A stretch of DNA of 23,947 nt from an uncultured Oscillospiraceae bacterium (GTDB lineage Bacteria; Bacillota; Clostridia; Oscillospirales; Oscillospiraceae): the NCBI GenBank assembly GCA_910584045.1, contig CAJTYO010000042.1:1-23947 (forward strand), read 5' to 3'. The stretch's first letter is position 1. Each line of letters begins with the position of its first letter. The position numbers and the translations under genes were made by a program. Positions 14,891-23,120 of the stretch are shown one piece after another. The notes under the pieces were generated by a model. That model did not search any database. It was given only the letters and a program-made list of their open reading frames with translations, and had not been told where the DNA came from.

Positions 14891-16642
14891 ATGACCACCC
14901 GCGATTTTCACAAGCAGAGCCTTCTTGGCATATTTCTCAGCTACTTCCGGCCCCACCTGGGGCTGTTCCTGCTGGACATGGCCTGCGCCCTGGCCATATC
15001 TCTGATTGATCTGGCCTTTCCCTATGTCAGCCGGATGTGCCTGTATGAGCTGATACCGGACAGCCGCTACAGGGCCTTCTTCACCGTGGCTGTCCTGCTG
15101 GTGGCGGCCTATCTGCTGCGGGCGGGTCTGCAGTATGTGGTTTGCTTCTGGGGGCATACCTTCGGCGTGCTGGTGGAGGCGGACATCCGCCGGGACCTGT
15201 TTTCCCACTTGCAGACCCTGTCCTTTGGCTTCTACGACAAAAACCGCACCGGCCACCTCATGAGCCGGATGACGGCAGAGCTCTTCGACATCACTGAGCT
15301 GGCCCATCACGGGCCGGAGGACCTATTCATCTCCGGCGTAACGGTGGTGGGGTCCATAGCTCTGATGTTCACGATCCAATGGCGGCTGGCCCTGGTGATG
15401 TTGGTGCTGATCCCCATTTTCTTCCTGGTGGTCAATGCCAACCGACGGGAGATGTCCCGTACCTCCAAGCGGGTCAAGCAGACCACCGCCGGCATCAACG
15501 CCGACATCGAGTCCAGTATCTCCGGTATGCGCACCGCCAAAGCCTTCTCCAACGAGAGCGCGGAAAGCGAGAAGTTTCTGGGGGCCAACGAGCGCTTCAA
15601 GACCTCCAAGCAGGATTTCTATAAGGCCATGGGTCGGTTCAACGCTTCCATGGAGTTCTTCATGTGCATCATCCCTGTGGCGGTGATCGCCGTGGGCGGG
15701 TGGCTGATCATGGACGGAAAGATGACCTATATCGACCTTATCACCTTCAGCCTATACACAAGCACCTTCATCAACCCCATGCGCAAGCTCTCCAACCTCT
15801 CGGAGATGCTGGTCAACGGCATGGCAGGCCTGGGGCGCTTTGTGGAGCTCATGCGCATTGAGCCGGATCTGAAGGATAAGCCGGACTCTGTGGAGCTGCG
15901 AGATGTGAAGGGCCGCATCGATGTGGAGGACGTAAGCTTCGCCTACGAGCGGGATGAGAGCGAGGTGCTCCATCGCGTGTCCCTCCATGTCGCGCCAGGG
16001 GAGACTATCGCCGTGGTGGGCCCCTCTGGCGGCGGCAAAACTACCCTGTGCAGCCTGATCCCCCGATTTTACGACGTGGGCGCGGGCAGCATCAAAATTG
16101 ACGGACTGGATGTGCGGGATGTGCAGCAGCGCTCCCTGCGCCGGAACATCGGCGTGGTGCAGCAGGACGTGTTTCTCTTTGCTGCCAGCATTATGGAAAA
16201 CATCCGCTACGGCCGACCCGGGGCCACCACCGACGAGGTGATCGCCGCCGCCCGGCGGGCGGAGATTTATGATGACATCATGTCCATGTCTGAAGGCTTT
16301 GACACTTATGTGGGCGAGAGGGGAGCTCTGCTCTCCGGCGGGCAGAAGCAGCGCATCTCCATTGCCCGAATTTTTCTGAAGGACCCGCCGGTGCTGATTC
16401 TGGACGAGGCCACCTCGGCCCTGGACAGCGTGACAGAATCTAAGATTCAGCGGGCCTTTGACGAACTGGCCAAGGGCCGCACTACGCTCATTATCGCCCA
16501 CCGCCTCTCCACCGTACGCAGCGCCCACCGCATCCTGGTGGTCCGGGACGGGGTCATCAGCGAGGAGGGCACCCACCAGGAGTTGCTGGACAAGGGTGGC
16601 GACTACGCCCAGCTGTACAACACACAGAATTTACATGGATAA
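14891..16642 (+). CDS. ABC exporter half-transporter with fused membrane and ATPase domains
   Basis: A 583-residue type IV (MsbA-like) ABC exporter. The N-terminal six-helix membrane domain (about residues 10-300) carries the cytoplasmic segment RRDLFSHLQTLSFGFYDKNR typical of bacterial exporters. The ATPase domain (about 340-583) is complete: Walker A GPSGGGKT (377-384), Q-loop Gln424/425, signature LSGGQ (481-485), Walker B VLILDE (501-506) and H-loop His537. It should work as a homodimer because no partner half-transporter is nearby and both catalytic motifs are intact. The substrate is unknown; lipids, drugs or peptides are all possible. The ATG at 14891 follows ACGGAGGATC. It leads an operon and its 3' end overlaps the next gene by 8 bp. 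Confidence 0.93.
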   Translation: MTTRDFHKQSLLGIFLSYFRPHLGLFLLDMACALAISLIDLAFPYVSRMCLYELIPDSRYRAFFTVAVLLVAAYLLRAGLQYVVCFWGHTFGVLVEADIRRDLFSHLQTLSFGFYDKNRTGHLMSRMTAELFDITELAHHGPEDLFISGVTVVGSIALMFTIQWRLALVMLVLIPIFFLVVNANRREMSRTSKRVKQTTAGINADIESSISGMRTAKAFSNESAESEKFLGANERFKTSKQDFYKAMGRFNASMEFFMCIIPVAVIAVGGWLIMDGKMTYIDLITFSLYTSTFINPMRKLSNLSEMLVNGMAGLGRFVELMRIEPDLKDKPDSVELRDVKGRIDVEDVSFAYERDESEVLHRVSLHVAPGETIAVVGPSGGGKTTLCSLIPRFYDVGAGSIKIDGLDVRDVQQRSLRRNIGVVQQDVFLFAASIMENIRYGRPGATTDEVIAAARRAEIYDDIMSMSEGFDTYVGERGALLSGGQKQRISIARIFLKDPPVLILDEATSALDSVTESKIQRAFDELAKGRTTLIIAHRLSTVRSAHRILVVRDGVISEEGTHQELLDKGGDYAQLYNTQNLHG

Positions 16643-17420
16643 GACAACAATGATTGCCAAGCTCGCCCAGGAACCGGAGGACCGGCTTCTGCTGGCGAGA
16701 ATCTGGGATAAATATGAACAGACCCGGCGGAAGAATATCCCCGCCGCCACTGTCTTCCTCTCTCCCCGGGAGCAGCAGCTGGCTCAGACGTTGCTGAACG
16801 CCGCCGGAGTCCGCTCCGGCTACGTCTTTGACGGCGGTAGCGAGGCAGCTGAGCGGAAAATGCTGGTGTTCCTCCCCGACTGGGCGGAGGAGGCGGAGGG
16901 GGAGCTGGTCCTTCTCCGGGCGGACTTCCACGGCGCGGACAGCGCCCTGACCCACCGGGACATCCTAGGCAGCCTCATGGGCCTGGGTGTGGCCAGGGAG
17001 CGGCTGGGGGACATCTGGGTCTCAGAGCATAGCGCCGACATCGCCGCCGCCTCATCCCTGCGGGACTTCTTCCTGCGGGAGTGGGACCAGGCGGGCCGGG
17101 TGAGGCTGACCGTCACGGAGATTGAGCGCAGACAGCTCCGTCTCCCACAGGTACAGGTTAAAACCATCCGGGATACGGTCTCCTCCCTCCGGCTGGACGC
17201 CGTCGTCTCCACCGCCTTCTCCATGAGCCGGGGCCGGGCGGCGGAGCTGATCGCGGCGGGACGGGTCAATCTGGACCATACTCCCTGCCTAAAGCCAGAT
17301 AAGGGCGTGGCCGAAGGCGCAGTCCTGACGGTCCGCGGACTGGGGAAGGCGAAGCTCGTTGAGGCGGGCGGACTGACCAAGAAGGGCCGCACAGGCATTA
17401 CCATTGAGCGCTATATATGA
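16635..17420 (+). CDS. YlmH-like S4-domain RNA-binding protein
   Basis: A 261-residue cytoplasmic RNA-binding protein of the YlmH family, whose members act on ribosome-associated peptidyl-tRNA in translation quality control. The N-terminal part (about 1-175) includes ILGSLMGLGVARERLGDI, the family's hallmark motif. The C-terminal S4 domain (about 180-245) reads LRLDAVVSTAFSMSRGRAAE followed by LIAAGRVNLDH. The start is set at the ATG at 16635, overlapping the ABC exporter stop by 8 bp (ATGGATAA). There is no clear ribosome site, so translation is probably coupled. The ATG at 16650 is an alternative. Family members often sit beside division genes, but here the gene follows an ABC exporter. Confidence 0.88.
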   Translation: MDKTTMIAKLAQEPEDRLLLARIWDKYEQTRRKNIPAATVFLSPREQQLAQTLLNAAGVRSGYVFDGGSEAAERKMLVFLPDWAEEAEGELVLLRADFHGADSALTHRDILGSLMGLGVARERLGDIWVSEHSADIAAASSLRDFFLREWDQAGRVRLTVTEIERRQLRLPQVQVKTIRDTVSSLRLDAVVSTAFSMSRGRAAELIAAGRVNLDHTPCLKPDKGVAEGAVLTVRGLGKAKLVEAGGLTKKGRTGITIERYI

Positions 17421-17433
17421 AGGAGATGCAGCC

Positions 17434-17643
17434 GTGGAGCAAAAAAAGATTGACCGAATCAATGAGCTGGCCCGGAAGGCGAAGGAGGGGCCGCTGACAG
17501 AGGCGGAGGCCCAGGAGCGCGCCGCCCTCCGGCGGGAGTATATCGACTCGGTGGTAGGCAGTCTCAAGGGACAGCTGGACAACACCTATGTCATAGATCA
17601 GCATGGCCGCAAGACCAAGCTCCGGAAAAAGGAGGAACAGTAA
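17434..17643 (+). CDS. DUF896 (YnzC-like) small cytoplasmic protein
   Basis: A 69-residue helical protein of the DUF896/YnzC family. It matches the family throughout, from KKIDRINELARKAKEGPLT through RREYIDSVVGSLKGQLDNTY to the basic tail. No molecular function is established. The GTG at 17434 is chosen because AGGAG (17421-17425) lies 8 nt upstream; the frame extends further 5' but without a ribosome site. Its stop codon directly abuts the ATG of the next gene, indicating coupled translation. Confidence 0.9.
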   Translation: MEQKKIDRINELARKAKEGPLTEAEAQERAALRREYIDSVVGSLKGQLDNTYVIDQHGRKTKLRKKEEQ

Positions 17644-19146
17644 ATGGGCGACTACTACGACAAGGATAAATTCACCGGGGGACGCTCCGACAAGACAGGC
17701 TCTCCCGGCAGCCAGCCTCCGCCCTCCGGCGGGAGATACTACCAGACCCCGCCCACTGGCAGCAGACCCTACCAGACCCCGCCTAAGAAACAGGACAATA
17801 CCGGCTGGTACAGCTGGCCCGTTATCATCATTCTCTTCTCTCTGGGTATCTGGCCTGTCGCCCTGGCGCTGCTGCTGTTCAACATCTTCGGCGAGGGGAA
17901 AAAGCGGACATCCGGCTCCCCCCAACATCGCGGCGCCGTCTATGACGACCAGGCCCGAAGCGTCGTGGAGCGCGCCATGCGCAAGGCGGAGACGAGGGTG
18001 GATCGGGCGGAGAAGCAGATGGGCCGCGCCTTCGACCGGGCCGGCGAATCGGTGGACCAGGCCATTGAGCGGGCCATGGCCCAGATGGAGAGCACCATCG
18101 ACCGCACCGCCCGGCGGGTGGAACAGACCGGGCGCACCGCCCGGAGCACAACGCCTCCCCCGCCCCAGGTCAAGCGCGCCAAGCCCGCCAAGGAAAAGAA
18201 GCCCAAGAGCAAGCCCGCCGGGACGATGCTGCGGATCTTCGGCGCGATGGCTCTGTTCATCGGCTTTTGCATCGCCGGTGATTTTATGTCGGCGGTCCTC
18301 GGCGGATATTACGTTGACTTTGAGAATTTCTTTGCCAGTCTGGGCTTCCTGGGCGCGGGCGGGCTGATGTTCTTCCGGGGCCACTATCTCAATAAGATGA
18401 GCCGCCGCAGCCAGCGGTACATTCTGGCCATCGGCAATGTGGATGCCATGCCGCTTGACGAGATCGCCAAGCGGGTCAACCGCACTCCGTCCCAGACCGC
18501 CAAGGAGCTCCAGAAGCTTATTGACAAGGGTTACCTGGGCGAAGACGCCTACATCGACCATGAAAAGGGCTATTTTCTCCGCTTCGGGGCCACACTGGAG
18601 GAGGAAGAGCCCGAGCCCGTCCGGACGGCCCCCACCCAGCCCACTTCCAAGGAGGTCCAGGACGGATACTCCGGCATTCTGCGCAGTATCCGCCACGCCA
18701 ACGACCGCATCGCCGACCCGGTGCTCAGCCGGAAGATCGACCGGCTGGAGCAGGTCAGCGCCCAGATTTTCAAAGAGGTGGAGGAGCATCCGGAGAAGCG
18801 GGCCTCCATCCACACCTTCTTTGACTACTACCTCCCCACCACCCAGAAGCTCCTGGACACATATGCCGACTTTGAGGAGACCGGCGTGGAGGGAGAGAAC
18901 CTGCGGGAGGCCAAGGACCGCATCGAGCAGACTATGGATCTGATTGTGGCCGGGTTCGAACACCAGCTGGATCAGCTCTACTCCTCCGACGCCATGGATG
19001 TGGCCAGTGACATCAAGGTCATGGAGGCTATGCTCAAGCGGGACACCGCCACCGTGGCGAAGGATTTCGGCTTCCCCGAGTCCCCCAAAACCCACCTCCG
19101 GACAGATGGAGAGGATTCCAGCGGCAGCCAGATGCTGCGCCTGTAA
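17644..19146 (+). CDS. XpaC-like membrane protein (5-bromo-4-chloroindolyl phosphate hydrolysis family)
   Basis: A 500-residue membrane protein whose C-terminal part (about 325-480) resembles the XpaC/PF10112 family, named for an indolyl-phosphate phenotype and without a proven enzyme activity. The N-terminus is Gly/Pro/Gln-rich with a repeated YQTPP. A hydrophobic segment at 57-83 is followed by a long Arg/Glu/Asp/Ala-rich amphipathic helix (about 100-165) and a Lys/Pro-rich linker. Two more hydrophobic segments (about 196-216 and 227-245) precede a region (255-312) that looks like a winged helix: MPLDEIAKRVNRTPSQTAKE then LQKLIDKGYLG. XpaC-family genes often neighbour a TelA-type gene, but none is present here. 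The start ATG at 17644 abuts the previous stop codon, with AAGGAGG just upstream. The family call is good; the extra domains are my reading. Confidence 0.75.
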   Translation: MGDYYDKDKFTGGRSDKTGSPGSQPPPSGGRYYQTPPTGSRPYQTPPKKQDNTGWYSWPVIIILFSLGIWPVALALLLFNIFGEGKKRTSGSPQHRGAVYDDQARSVVERAMRKAETRVDRAEKQMGRAFDRAGESVDQAIERAMAQMESTIDRTARRVEQTGRTARSTTPPPPQVKRAKPAKEKKPKSKPAGTMLRIFGAMALFIGFCIAGDFMSAVLGGYYVDFENFFASLGFLGAGGLMFFRGHYLNKMSRRSQRYILAIGNVDAMPLDEIAKRVNRTPSQTAKELQKLIDKGYLGEDAYIDHEKGYFLRFGATLEEEEPEPVRTAPTQPTSKEVQDGYSGILRSIRHANDRIADPVLSRKIDRLEQVSAQIFKEVEEHPEKRASIHTFFDYYLPTTQKLLDTYADFEETGVEGENLREAKDRIEQTMDLIVAGFEHQLDQLYSSDAMDVASDIKVMEAMLKRDTATVAKDFGFPESPKTHLRTDGEDSSGSQMLRL

Positions 19147-19168
19147 ATCACGGAAAGGCAAATTGGAT

Positions 19169-19807
19169 ATGAAGATACTTTTTTACGGCGATTCTATCAC
19201 CGACGTGGGCCGAGACCGGGGAAATCCGGCCTCTCTGGGTGCTGGCTATCCCCTGCTCATCGGCGCGCAGCTCGGGGCAGAGCGCCCCGGCGCGTATGTT
19301 TTCCGTAATACAGGCGTGGGCGGCGACCGCAGCGTGGACCTGTATGCCCGGGTGAAAAAGGATTGCTGGAACCACCGTCCGGATCTGGTGAGCATCCTGG
19401 TGGGGATCAACGACGTATGGCATGGACTGGGAGATGATCCAGAGGCCAACGGGGTGGACGCGGAGCGGTTCTGCCGGGTGTACCGGATGCTGCTGGAGGA
19501 CACGGCGGCGCAGCTGCCCGGGGTGCGGTTTCTGCTGATGGAGCCCTTTGTTCTGTCTGGTACGGGCACCAGCGGAGATTGGGACGCATTCTCCCGTGAA
19601 CTGCCCCTCCGGGCCCAGGCGGTTCGCCGGCTGGCCGGAGAGCTCCACACCCTGTTCCTGCCTCTCCAGGAGGTGTTTGACAGGGCCTGCACCCTCTGTC
19701 CATCGGACTATTGGCTGGCGGACGGCGTACACCCCACCCCTGCCGGGCACCAGCTGATCGCCGACGCCTGGCTGGACCTGTTCCGCCGTGAGGTCATTGG
19801 CAAGTAA
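19169..19807 (+). CDS. SGNH/GDSL-family hydrolase
   Basis: A 212-residue esterase-like protein with no signal peptide, so probably cytoplasmic. The catalytic blocks are in order: block I FYGDSITD with nucleophile Ser9, the oxyanion Gly in NTGVGGDRS (48-55), block III GIND with Asn81, and block V DGVHPTPAGH with Asp185 and His188. The likely substrate is an acyl or acetyl ester, perhaps on a carbohydrate, but this is inference. The ATG at 19169 starts directly before block I, the normal arrangement, and GGAAAGG lies 10 nt upstream. It is the last gene of the exporter operon and converges on araA across a shared terminator. Confidence 0.9.
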   Translation: MKILFYGDSITDVGRDRGNPASLGAGYPLLIGAQLGAERPGAYVFRNTGVGGDRSVDLYARVKKDCWNHRPDLVSILVGINDVWHGLGDDPEANGVDAERFCRVYRMLLEDTAAQLPGVRFLLMEPFVLSGTGTSGDWDAFSRELPLRAQAVRRLAGELHTLFLPLQEVFDRACTLCPSDYWLADGVHPTPAGHQLIADAWLDLFRREVIGK

Positions 19808-19836
19808 CGTAAACCGTCGACTATACAGAGAAAAAT

Positions 19837-19871
19837 GAGCCCGGGCAGCCAAGCTGGCTGCCCGGGCTCTT
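19837..19871. terminator. Bidirectional terminator between SGNH hydrolase gene and araA
   Basis: GAGCCCGGGCAGCCA (19837-19851) and TGGCTGCCCGGGCTC (19855-19869) form a perfect 15-bp stem with an AGC loop. On the minus strand the stem is followed by ATTTTTCTC, a good U-tract for araA. On the plus strand only TTAT follows, so termination there relies mainly on stem strength. Confidence 0.9.
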
Positions 19872-19907
19872 ATGCCGCTTTCTTATATTAGTTCCAAAGA
19901 AAAAGTA

Positions 19908-21389
19908 TCACAGGTTCTTCAGCTTCCAAGCCACATCATTGTAGAACAGTTCCTTCTCGAAACTCTCCACGGTGGTGTCCTTTCCGATGTGGACGCATTC
20001 GATATCCATCATCACGGCCCAGTCCTTCATCATCTGGGCGGTCACGGCAGTGGAGAGCACCGTGTGGTGGGCTCCTCCAGCTAAAATCCAGCACTGCAGG
20101 CCAGTGCGCAGATCCGGCGCGGGCTTCCACATGACGCGGGCCACGGGCAGATTGGGCATATCCAGAATGGGCTTGATGACCTGGACGTCCTGGACAATCA
20201 GGCGGAGCCGCCCGCCCATATCGACGAGACTGACCACAATGCCGGCGCCCGCCTTCCCCTCGAATACCAGGCGGGCAGGAGGCTGCCGGTCGCCAATGCC
20301 CAGGGGGTGAACCTGAATCTTGGGCCGCTGGGCGGCGATAGAGGGACAGACCTCCAGCATGTGGGCTCCCAGGGACACCTCGTCGTCGGGCTCCAGATCG
20401 TAGGTATAATCCTCCATGAACAGCGTACCGCCCTCCAGACCCTTGGCCATCTCCTTCATCAGCGCGGTCATGGCGGCCACCTTCCAGTCGCCCTCGCCGC
20501 CGTAGCCGTAGCCGTCAGCCATCATGTTCTGGCTGGCGATGCCGGGCAGCTGGTCCATGCCATACAGGTCCTGGAAGTTGTTGGAGAAGGCACGGGCTCC
20601 CTCCCGGGCCAGGATTTTCCGCATAGCGGCCTCCTCCCGGGCCTGATAGCGCACCGCCTCCTCATTGTCCGTATCCATATCATAGCGCTCCCGGTACTGG
20701 GCCATCTGGGCATCCACCTCGGCCTCGGTGAGGGCCTCCATGGTTTCCACCAGATGACCCACAGGCCAGTAGTCCACCTGCCACCCCAGCCTGATCTGGG
20801 CCTCCACCTTGTCGCCCTCGGTGACGGCCACGTCCCGCATGTTATCGCCAAAGCGGATAACCTTCAGTTTACGGGAAAAATCGAAGCCCACAGCGGAGCG
20901 CATCCACGCGCCCAGATCCTCCAGCACCGGCTTGTCCTGCCAGTAGCCCACCACGATCTTTCGAGGCAGACGCATCCGAGCTCCAATGAAGCCGTGCTCC
21001 CGGTCGCCGTGGGCGGCCTGGTTCAGATTCATGAAGTCCATATCGATCTCCTCGTTGGGGATCTTCCGGTTGTACTGGGTAGCCAGGTGACAGTAGGGCT
21101 TTTGCAGCAGATCGAAACCGTGAATCCACATCTTGCTGGGAGAGAAAGTGTGGCACCAGGTGATAACGCCCAGGCAGTTATCCGCGTAGTTGGCCTCTCG
21201 CATGATGGCGGTGATCTCTCCGTCGGTCTTCACCGTGGCCTTATATACCACCGTGCAGGGCAGAGCCCCGGACTGGTTCCACCAATCCGCCATCTCTGAG
21301 GCCCGCGCCGCCACGGTGTCCAGCACCTCGGGGCCGTACAGGAACTGACTACCCACTACGAACCAGAACTCTTTCGCTTTCATATCCAT
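19908..21389 (-). CDS. araA: L-arabinose isomerase
   Basis: A 493-residue cytoplasmic enzyme converting L-arabinose to L-ribulose, the first step of arabinose catabolism, with a Mn2+-type metal site. Metal-binding residues expected from characterised AraA proteins are present: Glu299 in GYGGEGDWK, Glu326 in LFMEDYTY, His343 in SLGAHMLEVCP and His441/His442 in AGGAHHT. Other hallmarks are WCHTFSPSKMWI and HGDREHGFIGARMR. The length is normal. The ATG at 21389 has GGAGA 7 nt upstream. No araB, araD, regulator or sugar transporter lies nearby, so the downstream enzymes must be encoded elsewhere. A TCTAAT -10-like element near 21415-21420 has no good -35, so its promoter is uncertain. Confidence 0.97.
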   Translation of the reverse strand: MDMKAKEFWFVVGSQFLYGPEVLDTVAARASEMADWWNQSGALPCTVVYKATVKTDGEITAIMREANYADNCLGVITWCHTFSPSKMWIHGFDLLQKPYCHLATQYNRKIPNEEIDMDFMNLNQAAHGDREHGFIGARMRLPRKIVVGYWQDKPVLEDLGAWMRSAVGFDFSRKLKVIRFGDNMRDVAVTEGDKVEAQIRLGWQVDYWPVGHLVETMEALTEAEVDAQMAQYRERYDMDTDNEEAVRYQAREEAAMRKILAREGARAFSNNFQDLYGMDQLPGIASQNMMADGYGYGGEGDWKVAAMTALMKEMAKGLEGGTLFMEDYTYDLEPDDEVSLGAHMLEVCPSIAAQRPKIQVHPLGIGDRQPPARLVFEGKAGAGIVVSLVDMGGRLRLIVQDVQVIKPILDMPNLPVARVMWKPAPDLRTGLQCWILAGGAHHTVLSTAVTAQMMKDWAVMMDIECVHIGKDTTVESFEKELFYNDVAWKLKNL

Positions 21390-21580
21390 CGCATTGTCTC
21401 CTTTTATGTAATGAAATTAGAATCTGTATTCATAACCGGTGGATGCTGGATGGACGAGGATTTTTCTCGCCAGTCAAGAAGATTTTCTGTAGTCATACTG
21501 ACGTATGGCAAGGAAAATCGATGCAGTATGGCGGGAAAAAGACCAGCCAGACAGCGTTCAAAGGTTGTAAATACAGGTCC
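21390..21580. other. Intergenic stretch upstream of araA with inverted repeats
   Basis: There are 191 bp between araA and the histidine phosphatase gene, less GC-rich than the flanks. CATACTG (21494-21500) is inverted as CAGTATG (21524-21530), and CATAC-TGAC-GTATG (21494-21507) forms a smaller nested dyad. A frame from 21443 on the plus strand has no ribosome site. The stretch up to the phosphatase stop codon has the look of a dispersed intergenic repeat, but only one copy is in the window. Confidence 0.4.
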
Positions 21581-22318
21581 TTAGTCTCTGCGCTCCCAAC
21601 CATTGTCATAGCACTCCCGGAATCGGGCTGAAAAGGACGGCGGCTCCCCGCATTTATACAGGTGTGACGTGTCCCCAAAAGCGCCCATGCGGAAGGAAGC
21701 AATCCCCCGCCGCCGCTCCTCCGTCACCACGGTGGTCACGGACGTGGGCGCGGCGCAGGTCCCGTGCCAGAGGGGCATGGGGGAAATATTCAACAGATGA
21801 CTGAGCAATACGCACTCCACACCAAAGTGGCAGAAGAACACCAGAACGTCGTTGTTGGGCCGGACGGCATCATACAGCCGCCCCTGCCGCCGGTAACCGT
21901 GGGCATCCAGCAACGCGTCCAGACTGTCCGACACCCGATCGTACTCCGCCTTCACGCCGCCCTCAGCCATGATCTCCGTCTCGAACCACTGGTCCGGCAG
22001 GAAGTAACGCGCCTCATCCATCCAGTCCTGGGGCAGCCAGTCCCAGCACAACATCCGCCGGTCCGTTACATCGGGGCGATGGATCGGTGCGTGAAACTCC
22101 CGCAGCCATGGGCATTCAACCGCAGAGCGTCCCAGCTTTTCCAAAGTCAGTGAGGCCGTGTCCCTGGCCCGTCCCAAGGGGGAGACGTAAAAATCCCGGA
22201 CCTCCAGCTCCGCCATGCGCTGGGCCAGGCAGGAAGCCTCCCGCCAGCCCTTCTCCGTCAGGGTGTCGTTCTCGTAGTCCGGGTCCCCGTGCCGCACAAT
22301 CAACAGTTTCAACGCCAT
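21581..22318 (-). CDS. Histidine phosphatase family protein
   Basis: A 245-residue cytoplasmic protein of the histidine phosphatase (phosphoglycerate mutase-like) superfamily. The catalytic RHG motif is at residues 9-11 (phospho-His10), with Arg50 in SPLGRARDTA and the second catalytic His164 in FFCHFG. The physiological substrate is unknown. The start is uncertain. An ATG at 22345 would lie only about 7 nt from the predicted transcript start and lacks a ribosome site. The ATG at 22318 is used here, but AAGGAG ends only 3 nt before it. The TTG at 22312 (MKLLIVRHG) has a 9-nt spacing and the typical family N-terminus. It is transcribed from its own promoter and lies upstream of araA on the same strand. 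Confidence 0.88.
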   Translation of the reverse strand: MALKLLIVRHGDPDYENDTLTEKGWREASCLAQRMAELEVRDFYVSPLGRARDTASLTLEKLGRSAVECPWLREFHAPIHRPDVTDRRMLCWDWLPQDWMDEARYFLPDQWFETEIMAEGGVKAEYDRVSDSLDALLDAHGYRRQGRLYDAVRPNNDVLVFFCHFGVECVLLSHLLNISPMPLWHGTCAAPTSVTTVVTEERRRGIASFRMGAFGDTSHLYKCGEPPSFSARFRECYDNGWERRD

Positions 22319-22358
22319 CGGCTCCTTCTCAATGAAATACAGCATCTATCTGCCGCCT

Positions 22359-22387
22359 ATTGTAGCACGCTGGAGGCCAGTGCGCAA
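22359..22387 (-). promoter_or_regulatory. Extended -10 promoter for the histidine phosphatase gene
   Basis: Reading the minus strand, TTGCGC (22387-22382) and TACAAT (22364-22359) are separated by 17 bp, with TGC extending the -10. The predicted transcript start is near 22352, which argues against the 22345 ATG as the translation start. Confidence 0.7.
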
Positions 22388-22710
22388 CTAGGAATTTTCC
22401 CGTTTACTTTTTGTGCCGTCAACCCCAGAGGCATCATAAAATCCGCCCCAGCCAGGCAATGCCATTAGGTTAAGGTGTTAAGGGGCAAATTGTGAACGAA
22501 GTGTAAAAAATCAAGAAAAATATTGATGATAATGTATGTGATGTGTGTTGCCGGACGTCTTTCTGCGTAATGTGATAGCTCTGATTAAAATTTTTTGTGG
22601 GTGTAGGCTCCGAAAAGCCCTGATATTACAGTGTTCCTAATAATGAAAATTGTCGGATTCTGTCGATTTTCGGTCCCACCAGCTGTGGTGATAAGAGAGG
22701 AGGAATCATA
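22388..22710. other. AT-rich gene-free region before the VWA gene
   Basis: About 320 bp with no credible gene. From about 22490 it is strikingly AT-rich compared with the rest of the window. GTTAAGG occurs twice with a one-base gap (22469-22475, 22477-22483). A CACCA/TGGTG dyad lies just before the ribosome site GAGGAGG (22696-22703) of the VWA gene. Several TATAAT-like words occur but I cannot pick a convincing promoter. This may be foreign DNA or a regulated promoter region. Confidence 0.5.
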
Positions 22711-23105
22711 ATGGCAGAAAAAATGAAAAGGCTCTGGTGTTTAACCGCTGTTTTTATACTTTTTCTGACGTTTTCGCTACCTCCGACTCAGATGAGGCGG
22801 CAGAGAGCGTTGCGCGGAAACGGATCGCAATCGTTCTGGACAATTCAGACTCCATGATTATCAGCAAACCCAACGTTCCCTATCTGACCCGTTGGTCGGA
22901 GGCGACCTATGCGCTCCGTACGCTTCTTCACATGATAGGAGACCAGGACGAGGTCACGTTGTATACGGTATCGGATGGCAAGGCTCTCGGAGGAAAGATT
23001 ATGGTGGCGGAAAACCTAACAAAAGACAATATCGACCAGAATCTCTCGTCTGTGGGCATTTCCGCAGTGACGAAAACCGACGGCCTGAAGGCAGCATATC
23101 AATGA
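22711..23105 (+). pseudogene. Secreted VWA-domain protein gene, frameshifted and truncated
   Basis: The ATG at 22711, with GAGGAGGAAT upstream, begins MAEKMKRLWCLTAVFILFL, a classic signal peptide, but that frame stops at 22857. The frame one base over continues as FATSDSDEAAESVARKR and then IAIVLDNSDSM, the MIDAS DxSxS motif of a von Willebrand factor A domain, and runs to a stop at 23103-23105. The two parts join if one base is missing between about 22755 and 22785; the T5 run in ACTTTTTCTG is the likeliest place. The VWA domain then breaks off after KTDGLKAAY, before the last MIDAS aspartate and the C-terminal half. The full-length gene would encode an exported or membrane-anchored adhesion-like or sensor protein. 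A sequencing error could explain the frameshift but not the truncation. Confidence 0.7.
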
Positions 23106-23120
23106 GCTGCGCACGCCGCT

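Noticed and set aside
20307..21299. Long open frame (330 codons) antisense to araA
   Set aside because: It is a shadow of araA codon bias at high GC, His/Leu-rich with no domain resemblance. The same applies to the long minus-strand frames at 1054-2325, 2607-4820, 4817-6124 and 17398-19161.
21443..21631. A 62-residue frame on the plus strand opposite the phosphatase end
   Set aside because: No ribosome site, overlaps the phosphatase gene antisense, and the sequence is better explained as an intergenic repeat.
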